Assembly (NCBI GenBank): GCA_002315685.1
Contig: DCHX01000027.1
Location: 1 to 36,510 of the forward strand
Source: Ruminococcaceae bacterium UBA1741
GTDB lineage: Bacteria; Bacillota; Clostridia; Oscillospirales; Acutalibacteraceae
Reading direction: 5' to 3'
Length of the DNA stretch: 36,510 nt
Shown piece by piece: positions 31,591 to 36,510 of this stretch (positions are counted from its first letter, which is position 1; the number at the start of each line of letters is the position of its first letter). The position numbers and the translations under genes were made by a program. The notes beneath the pieces were generated by a model that was given only the letters and a program-made list of their open reading frames with translations, searched no databases and had not been told where the DNA came from.

Positions 31591-31631
31591 AGGGAATGTA
31601 AAAACTTTCGTTTTTCACATTCCCTGTTTTT
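31591..31631 (+). terminator. Terminator of radA
   Basis: AGGGAATGT (31591-31599) and ACATTCCCT (31617-31625) form the base of the stem, extended by AAAAAC/GTTTTT around a TTTC loop, followed by GTTTTTAT. It touches the stop codon of the converging DUF4037 gene. Confidence 0.85.
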
Positions 31632-32574
31632 ATATTGCACAAAAAATATTCTTGTTTCTTATGTTTGAGTCTTTGATTTGCGAATTTACCGAATATGCGT
31701 GGGCTTCAAGTTCATTTTCGGTAGCGGTAGAATAGCCTTTTTCGGCTAATGATTTTATAACTTCCCGTGCGATAAATTCAATCGCACTTTCTTTTTTTCT
31801 TAAAATATCTTTGTCCTTGTTATCGCCTATAAGCAGAAAAGACAGGTTTTCATAAATTTCTTCGGTGTTTTCTATTTGTTTAAGCGCCCTAAAACTCCAC
31901 TTGTAGTAAGGCATATATTTATTATTAAGCAAAAACACAACCTTTAACGATGCGTTTACAAATTCGTTAAGGCAAAGCTGTGCCGCCTCAAACTCGTTGT
32001 GCTTTACGGTTCTTAAATAGTTGTACTGTCCCGACTGCGCCATCAATAAAATGTTTCCCGCAAGTCGTTTAAGCTTAATATCAGTCGGCATATTTTTGAT
32101 TTTTTCACGGATTTTCGTAAACTCACCGTAGTTATCGAAGAAAATCTCGCCGTTTGTCGCCTCGGCTAAGGCATAATCGGGTAAAGTAAGCCACATATCC
32201 TCCGACAAATTGCCGTTCTTTTCGCCTATTGCCGAGAGGTAAAAATCCTCCGTACGAATTACACCGTTTCGGTTTCCGCCGACAGGAGAAAGATTCTCTC
32301 TTTTTACCCCTAAAAACTCTTTCGGAAGCTTTGAATACGCCCTTTCAAGCAAAAACGCAGTTCTTCGGTCAACAATATCCTCGCTCGGCAAAAAAATACA
32401 AAACCCCGCCTCAAAATCGTGGTCGCGGGAGATTTCATCATCAAAGCCGTATCGGTCAGACCCGCTTCCCACAAAGCCTACCGCAATATATTTCAAAATC
32501 TCCGAAAACTCGCCGTTTAGCATAGGCTTTCCGTATTCTTCAAAATATTTTTTTGAAAGTTCAAGCCCTTTCAT
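31630..32574 (-). CDS. DUF4037 protein with nucleotidyltransferase-like fold
   Basis: 314 aa, matching the DUF4037 type. The N-terminal region has a GSGSDRYGFDDEISRDHDFEA segment (about 35-55), the hG-S-x(n)-D-x-D pattern of the polymerase-beta/MNT nucleotidyltransferase superfamily. The C-terminal half is helical (NILLMAQSGQYNY, LNEFVNASLKVVFLL), reminiscent of the helical domain of antibiotic nucleotidyltransferases. The substrate is unknown. GAGGGA lies 6 nt before the ATG, and the gene overlaps the TPR gene by 14 bp, so the two proteins are probably made together. Last gene of the importer operon. Confidence 0.8.
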   Translation of the reverse strand: MKGLELSKKYFEEYGKPMLNGEFSEILKYIAVGFVGSGSDRYGFDDEISRDHDFEAGFCIFLPSEDIVDRRTAFLLERAYSKLPKEFLGVKRENLSPVGGNRNGVIRTEDFYLSAIGEKNGNLSEDMWLTLPDYALAEATNGEIFFDNYGEFTKIREKIKNMPTDIKLKRLAGNILLMAQSGQYNYLRTVKHNEFEAAQLCLNEFVNASLKVVFLLNNKYMPYYKWSFRALKQIENTEEIYENLSFLLIGDNKDKDILRKKESAIEFIAREVIKSLAEKGYSTATENELEAHAYSVNSQIKDSNIRNKNIFCAI

Positions 32575-33379
32575 AAATTTCCCTCGCCCGTTTGTTTAGT
32601 TCGTTTTTGTATAAAAAATATCCGTAATAGCCGAATGTCGGTGCGCACTTTTCGCAAATAAATGCGTACTCGCCGTCGGGTTTATTTGCCTTATCGGTTA
32701 GCAAGGCATACGCCTTTTCAAGATAATCGGCAATTTCCTTTTCGCCCTCAACCTCGCCCTTTTCAAGCGCCGTTAAGTCGGCAAGATTACAGTAAGTAAT
32801 AGCGGTTTCGCCGAGCATTTTGTTTTGCTTTACAACCTCTAACGCCTTTTGATAAAGCGAAAAGGCGGCATCAAAGTCCTTAATTTCGGCAAGGGACAAT
32901 GCCATATTATTGTAAAGTCCGCCTAATCTGTAATCGTTTTTGTCAAGCAAATTTTCATATACTTCTCTTGCTTTTTCATATAACGGCAGTGCTTCCTCTA
33001 CCTTGCCGAAAGCCTTTTTTGCGGTAGCTATGTTTATGTAGGTGGTGCCTACTGTAACCGTGCCCGAAAAATCCTCGCTTAAAATAAGCTTTAACGCTCT
33101 TTTACAGGCGTCTTCCCCAAGCTCCTTTTTATCGGTCTTTCTGTAAAGTCCGATTTGCTCGTTAGTAACCGATAAAAGTCCCCTTAAATCGTTTCCGTTT
33201 TGCGCCTCTTTTTGCCAATACGAAAGATGCCTTTCGGCACCGTCATAATCTTTTCTCGACAAATATTCATCAAGCTTATCAAAAACTCTGCCTACGGGAA
33301 TTCTTACCGTTTGCGGACTCATATTAAGAAGGCATCTCGGCTCCTCGTAATCTTCTTTTTTCAAAAAATTATCACTCAT
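32561..33379 (-). CDS. Tetratricopeptide-repeat protein
   Basis: 272 aa, soluble, no signal peptide. At least three TPR-like helix pairs: about residues 115-150 (AKKAFGKVEEALPLYEKAREVYENL), 155-190 (YNNMALSLAEIKDFDAAFSLYQKALEV) and 195-235. TPRs are protein-binding scaffolds. ATG 33379 overlaps the ABC ATPase stop by 8 bp; an in-frame TTG at 33397 is a possible alternative start. It is coupled to the DUF4037 gene at its end and so most likely works with it. Function unknown; it could also be a regulatory subunit for the transporter. Confidence 0.8.
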   Translation of the reverse strand: MSDNFLKKEDYEEPRCLLNMSPQTVRIPVGRVFDKLDEYLSRKDYDGAERHLSYWQKEAQNGNDLRGLLSVTNEQIGLYRKTDKKELGEDACKRALKLILSEDFSGTVTVGTTYINIATAKKAFGKVEEALPLYEKAREVYENLLDKNDYRLGGLYNNMALSLAEIKDFDAAFSLYQKALEVVKQNKMLGETAITYCNLADLTALEKGEVEGEKEIADYLEKAYALLTDKANKPDGEYAFICEKCAPTFGYYGYFLYKNELNKRAREIYERA

Positions 33380-33965
33380 CCTGCTTTGCTCTTTCAATAT
33401 TTATTATATTTCCGCCGAATTTTTGCGCTTCTTCTGTATCGTGTGTTACGCAAATCACGGTTTTTCCCTTTGCTTTTTCTAAAATAAAATCAATTACGGT
33501 ATCTTTAATGCCGTCATCCAACCCTTTTAGCGCCTCATCCAATATAAGTAGGTCAAAGGGTGCCGAAAGTGCTCTTAAAACGGCAACTCTGCGTTTCATT
33601 CCGCCCGACATATTTTTTATCGGCATTTTAACATCAAAAATTCCTATCTCGCTTAAAGCCTCTTTAATTTCCCCGTCGCTTTTGCTCTTTCCCGTAACAA
33701 ACCTTATGTTGTTTATCGCATTAAAGTCGGCGCAAAGCCTGTCCTCTTGAAAAACATAGGATATTTTTTGAGGTAAATTAAGTATTTCTCCGCTTGTTTT
33801 TTCTTCAAGCCCTGCTAAAATTCTTAAAAGAGTGGTTTTTCCGCTACCCGAAGCGCCCATAATTACGGTAACTCGGTTGAGAGGAATTTTTGCATTAAAC
33901 TTTGAAATTACTTTTTTGTCCGTGTAGCTTTTTGAAAGGTTTTTAATCTCAATAAATTCGCTCAT
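33372..33965 (-). CDS. ABC transporter ATP-binding protein, NitT/TauT (SsuB/TauB) type
   Basis: 197 aa, short for an importer ATPase. Walker A GASGSGKTT (about 36-44), Q-loop YVFQEDRLC, signature MSGGMKRRV and Walker B LLILDEALKGLD, with His in VTHDTEEA. The ATPase overlaps the permease gene by 4 bp (ATGA). The QEDRL and DEAxxxLD features match the nitrate/sulfonate/taurine group. The substrate is not readable. Confidence 0.92.
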   Translation of the reverse strand: MSEFIEIKNLSKSYTDKKVISKFNAKIPLNRVTVIMGASGSGKTTLLRILAGLEEKTSGEILNLPQKISYVFQEDRLCADFNAINNIRFVTGKSKSDGEIKEALSEIGIFDVKMPIKNMSGGMKRRVAVLRALSAPFDLLILDEALKGLDDGIKDTVIDFILEKAKGKTVICVTHDTEEAQKFGGNIINIERAKQDE

Positions 33966-34675
33966 TTGATAATTCCCCCGAAAAAGCTTTTTAGTATTTT
34001 TACGAATATTTTTTCGAAAACAACGCTTATAATAATAATTACCGCAGTCCAGGCAAGTAGGTCGGCATTTTGAAAATATATCTTGGCATCATATAGCTTT
34101 TCTCCGATAGAGCCTTTAATTATACCGATAACCTCTCCCGCAACACCTGCTTTCCACGCCATACCTACCGAAACGCTGCACGCCGAAATCAAAAACGGTC
34201 TTATGCTCGGCAGATATATAAATTTAAGGCGCCTTATAAACGGGACATTATATAAATTTGCAACCTCTATTAAATTTTTGTTTGCGTTTTTTATTCCCTC
34301 CAAGACATTTGAGTAAATTGTAGGGAATGCGATTAAAAGCGAAATCACAACCGTAAGCTCACCGTAATCAAGCCAAATAAGGCAAAGAATAATAAACGAA
34401 GCGATAGGCACCGATTTTATCGTAATTACAAAGGGCCACAAAAGATATTCGGCTATCTTATATTTACCCGAAAGGACTGCAAAAAAGATACCCAAAACGA
34501 AAGCCGATAAAAATCCCGAGGTAATTCTTAAAAATGAAAATAATACCGTTTTGAGAAAACCGCTTTCAAATATTAAGGATGCAAGTCTTTTTATTACGGT
34601 TATCGGAGATGACAGTAAAAAATCGGCTTTTACCGCCATAGAGATAAGCTGCCACAAAAGTATTGCGAACAACAC
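33962..34675 (-). CDS. ABC transporter permease, NitT/TauT type
   Basis: 237 aa from GTG 34675, with five to six membrane segments and the EAA loop EVANLYNVPFIRRLKFIYLPSIRPF that docks the ATPase. The first membrane segment (LFAILLWQLISMAV) is cut short at this start. An in-frame extension to CTG 34732 would add 19 residues, restore a basic N-terminus (KKISTLF...) and place AGGGGG 8 nt upstream, so the true start may be upstream and non-canonical. It lies 28 bp after the binding protein. Confidence 0.9.
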   Translation of the reverse strand: MLFAILLWQLISMAVKADFLLSSPITVIKRLASLIFESGFLKTVLFSFLRITSGFLSAFVLGIFFAVLSGKYKIAEYLLWPFVITIKSVPIASFIILCLIWLDYGELTVVISLLIAFPTIYSNVLEGIKNANKNLIEVANLYNVPFIRRLKFIYLPSIRPFLISACSVSVGMAWKAGVAGEVIGIIKGSIGEKLYDAKIYFQNADLLAWTAVIIIISVVFEKIFVKILKSFFGGIIK

Positions 34676-34703
34676 CGATAAAATCTTAAAAAGTATGCTT
34701 TTG

Positions 34704-35702
34704 TCAGTAAATAATGTAGAAATCTTTTTCAGGTAACTTACCCCCTACCGATGCCGAATTTTGATTATACAGCACCTTAAAATATCCCTCTGATGCTTTT
34801 TGCATTTTGTCGCCCGTAATGCAAACTATGTGGCATCCGGGAAGTGATTTTTCGGCAATTTCCGCCTTTACGATACCGTATTTTTCAATTAAAGCAGATG
34901 CCTTAACAACATTTTTCTTTGCATATTCCGTAGATTTTTTGTATTCCTCTAAAAATGCCTTTACGGCGTCCCCGTTTTCTTCTGCAAAATCTTTTCTTAC
35001 GATAAGTCCCGCCGTAACGAACTCGCTGTTGTTATCGAGCTTTTTCCATTCTTCATAAAGGTCAACTTTAATTTTCAAGTCCTCAATTTGTGTTTCGGCA
35101 ACCGCCGTGTAGGGCTGGGGAATCATAGCAATAGCGTTTTCTCGGGTTTTCATTATCGCCACGGTTTCGGCAGGCTCACTTTTCCACTCAATATTGACAT
35201 CTTTGTTAATGTCTATCCCGTTTTGGCTCAAAAGATATGTCAAAACATATTCGGGTGTAGAGCCTTTTCCGGTTGCATAAACGGTTTTTCCTTTAAGGTC
35301 GGCAAGGCTTTTTACGGTGTTTCCGCCCTTTTCGGCTATATATACGGCACCGAGCATATTTACCGCAATCATTTTTATATTTCCGTTTGTCTTGTTGTAT
35401 AAAACAGACGCTAAATTTGCAGGAACGGCAACTATATCAAGCTCACCCTTAACTATTTTAGGTGTGATTTCGTCCGCCGTAGCCGATAAAGAAAATTCGT
35501 ACTTGTTTTCGCAAAGTCCGTTTTCGTTGTCGGATAAAAGCTTTACCATTCCCATACTCGTAGGGCCTTTTAGTCCGCCGAGCCTTACCGTAACCTTTTC
35601 TTGTTCGGTGTCGGTGTTTGCGTTTTTTTCGGCATTACCGCAACCGGCAAAAATTCCCGATATTATAATTATTGACAAAATAAGCGAAATGATTTTTTTC
35701 AT
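34704..35702 (-). CDS. ABC transporter substrate-binding lipoprotein, NMT1/NitT type
   Basis: 332 aa. Signal peptide with lipobox GIFAGC, so lipidation is at Cys21. A periplasmic-binding type II fold of the NMT1/SsuA sort follows (VRLGGLKGPTSMGM, then GELDIVAVPANLASVLYN, DLKGKTVYATGKGSTPEYVLTYLLSQNGI and IPQPYTAVA). The start is ATG 35702 with GAAGGA upstream; the longer in-frame reading to 35774 runs through the promoter. Relatives bind sulfonates, nitrate, thiamine precursors or other small organics; the ligand is unknown. First structural gene after the Crp/Fnr regulator. Confidence 0.92.
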   Translation of the reverse strand: MKKIISLILSIIIISGIFAGCGNAEKNANTDTEQEKVTVRLGGLKGPTSMGMVKLLSDNENGLCENKYEFSLSATADEITPKIVKGELDIVAVPANLASVLYNKTNGNIKMIAVNMLGAVYIAEKGGNTVKSLADLKGKTVYATGKGSTPEYVLTYLLSQNGIDINKDVNIEWKSEPAETVAIMKTRENAIAMIPQPYTAVAETQIEDLKIKVDLYEEWKKLDNNSEFVTAGLIVRKDFAEENGDAVKAFLEEYKKSTEYAKKNVVKASALIEKYGIVKAEIAEKSLPGCHIVCITGDKMQKASEGYFKVLYNQNSASVGGKLPEKDFYIIY

Positions 35703-35735
35703 AAAAATTCCTTCTTTCGCTTTAATTATATCAAA

Positions 35736-35765
35736 ATTATAAACTAAAAAGGTTGCGATTGCAAC
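35736..35765 (-). promoter_or_regulatory. Importer promoter with Fnr-like palindrome over the -35
   Basis: Minus strand: TTGCAA (35764-35759), a 17-nt spacer and TATAAT (35741-35736). The -35 lies within the perfect palindrome GTTGC-N4-GCAAC (35752-35765), which has the 5-4-5 geometry of Crp/Fnr-family sites (compare TTGAT-N4-ATCAA). The adjacent Crp/Fnr gene is the obvious candidate binder, and the overlap suggests repression. Confidence 0.6.
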
Positions 35766-35781
35766 AAAATACAAAAAAATA

Positions 35782-36444
35782 TTATTTTATAATAAATACA
35801 TTCTTTTTATAATCTAATATGCCCTCTTTTTTCATAAGCGAAAGCTCCCTTGAAAGCGCCGTTCGGTTGGTGCCTATATAGGTTGCCATATCCTCACGGT
35901 TAAGGGGTACTAATATCATTTTTTTATCTCTATCAATAGGCAATTCGCTTAAAAAAGCAGTTATCTTTTCCCGAAGCTTTAATTTTGAAAGCACCTGTAT
36001 CCGCTTATTCATTTCAAGCGGTCTTAAAGCTAATTTTTTTGTAAAATTATACTTGATTATTTCGTTTGTTTCAGTAGATTTTTTATCAAACAGTTTTGTA
36101 ATATCAAGCCATAAAACCGTTGTTTTTTCGGTGGCAGTTACATAAACCGGGGAATTGGGAATTTTAAGAAAACAAATAGATTCGCCGAAAGAATTTCCTA
36201 CGCCAACTTGTGCCATTATCATTTTGTTTCCGCCGAAATCGTCAACACAAACCTCGACATTTCCTAAAAGCACTATTCCAAAATGAGACAGCTTTGTGTA
36301 GCCGGTATGCAAAAATTCGTTCTTTTCGTAATTTTTAATAAAGCCGTTCATTTCCGACACGGCATTTTCAATATTTTCTTTTTTTATACCCTCAAAAAGC
36401 GGATATTTTGAAAGCAAATCCAAATAAATGTTTATTTTTTCCAT
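35782..36444 (-). CDS. Crp/Fnr-family transcriptional regulator
   Basis: 220 aa. N-terminal cyclic-nucleotide-binding-type beta barrel (about 10-125, with HFGIVLLGNVEVCVDDFGG and GNSFGES), a dimerisation helix, and a C-terminal winged helix (about 150-220; the recognition region is MATYIGTNRTALSRELSLMKKEG). There is no cysteine cluster of the FNR Fe-S type near the N-terminus. Effector unknown. Shine-Dalgarno AAGGTGG. It ends 17 bp before the palindrome upstream of the importer and is transcribed in the same direction. Confidence 0.92.
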   Translation of the reverse strand: MEKINIYLDLLSKYPLFEGIKKENIENAVSEMNGFIKNYEKNEFLHTGYTKLSHFGIVLLGNVEVCVDDFGGNKMIMAQVGVGNSFGESICFLKIPNSPVYVTATEKTTVLWLDITKLFDKKSTETNEIIKYNFTKKLALRPLEMNKRIQVLSKLKLREKITAFLSELPIDRDKKMILVPLNREDMATYIGTNRTALSRELSLMKKEGILDYKKNVFIIK

Positions 36445-36478
36445 AAATCCACCTTAGTTATCTTTTTATATTAAAATT

Positions 36479-36487
36479 ATTATATCA
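36479..36487 (-). promoter_or_regulatory. Extended -10 promoter of the Crp/Fnr gene
   Basis: Minus strand TGATATAAT: perfect TATAAT (36484-36479) with TG at the extended position. No clear -35; the region upstream is occupied by an inverted repeat at 36494-36510. Confidence 0.45.
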
Positions 36488-36493
36488 TAAAAC

Positions 36494-36510
36494 CAAAGGC
36501 AAAGCCTTTG
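36494..36510. repeat. Inverted repeat at the window edge
   Basis: CAAAGGC-AAA-GCCTTTG, a perfect 7-bp inverted repeat. On the minus strand it is followed by GTTTTATG, so it may be a terminator of a gene beyond the window or an operator in the crp promoter region. Confidence 0.5.

Noticed and set aside
35703..35774. N-terminal extension of the substrate-binding protein
   Set aside because: The extension covers the promoter and palindrome and would bury the signal peptide; ATG 35702 has a proper ribosome site and lipoprotein signal.

Overview
The window reads as a chromosomal segment of a spore-forming, low-to-moderate-GC member of the Clostridia, most likely an Oscillospirales/Ruminococcaceae-like gut anaerobe. 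This rests on gene content: sporulation genes (spoIIP, a cwlD-type amidase), a Re-type citrate synthase in place of the usual Si type, flavin-dependent thymidylate synthase, a BceRS-BceAB antimicrobial-peptide module and a c-di-GMP riboswitch. Shine-Dalgarno sequences are strong, and GTG and TTG starts are frequent. No insertion sequence, prophage, CRISPR array or rRNA is visible. Taxonomy is inference; no marker gene was compared.

Layout. 1-2300: maf, converging on spoIIP with a small coupled membrane-protein ORF, then two tRNA-Ser genes (UGA, GCU). 2300-6200 (minus): prs, rpsO and pnp. 6300-12400 (plus): thyX-tmk-DJ-1/PfpI-mltG-U32 (TrhP-like), then a class B penicillin-binding protein whose Shine-Dalgarno lies inside a terminator-like hairpin. 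12370-17590: a promoter with a GntR-type operator drives Re-citrate synthase, a GntR/FCD regulator, aconitase and isocitrate dehydrogenase, the oxidative half-TCA route to 2-oxoglutarate and glutamate. 17600-19140 (minus): rsmD-coaD-coiled-coil protein.

19250-25560 (plus): a Mesh1-like alarmone hydrolase, an MscS channel and a STAS protein run directly into a BceR/BceS two-component system and a BceAB transporter, with a BceR-box-like inverted repeat before bceA. An Sfp-type phosphopantetheinyl transferase overlaps the end of bceB from the opposite strand. 26250-31580 (plus): a membrane diguanylate cyclase, a c-di-GMP-I (GEMM-I) riboswitch, a degenerate-GGDEF/EAL phosphodiesterase under that riboswitch, a second STAS paralogue, cwlD and radA. 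The cyclase, riboswitch and phosphodiesterase look like a self-limiting c-di-GMP circuit.

31630-36510 (minus): a Crp/Fnr regulator, then a lipoprotein/permease/ATPase importer of NitT/TauT type, overlapping a TPR gene and a DUF4037 nucleotidyltransferase-fold gene. A GTTGC-N4-GCAAC palindrome with Fnr-box geometry covers the -35 box of the importer operon. The three least-explained systems are the c-di-GMP loop with its STAS protein, the alarmone/MscS/STAS/Bce cluster, and the Crp-importer-TPR-DUF4037 operon.
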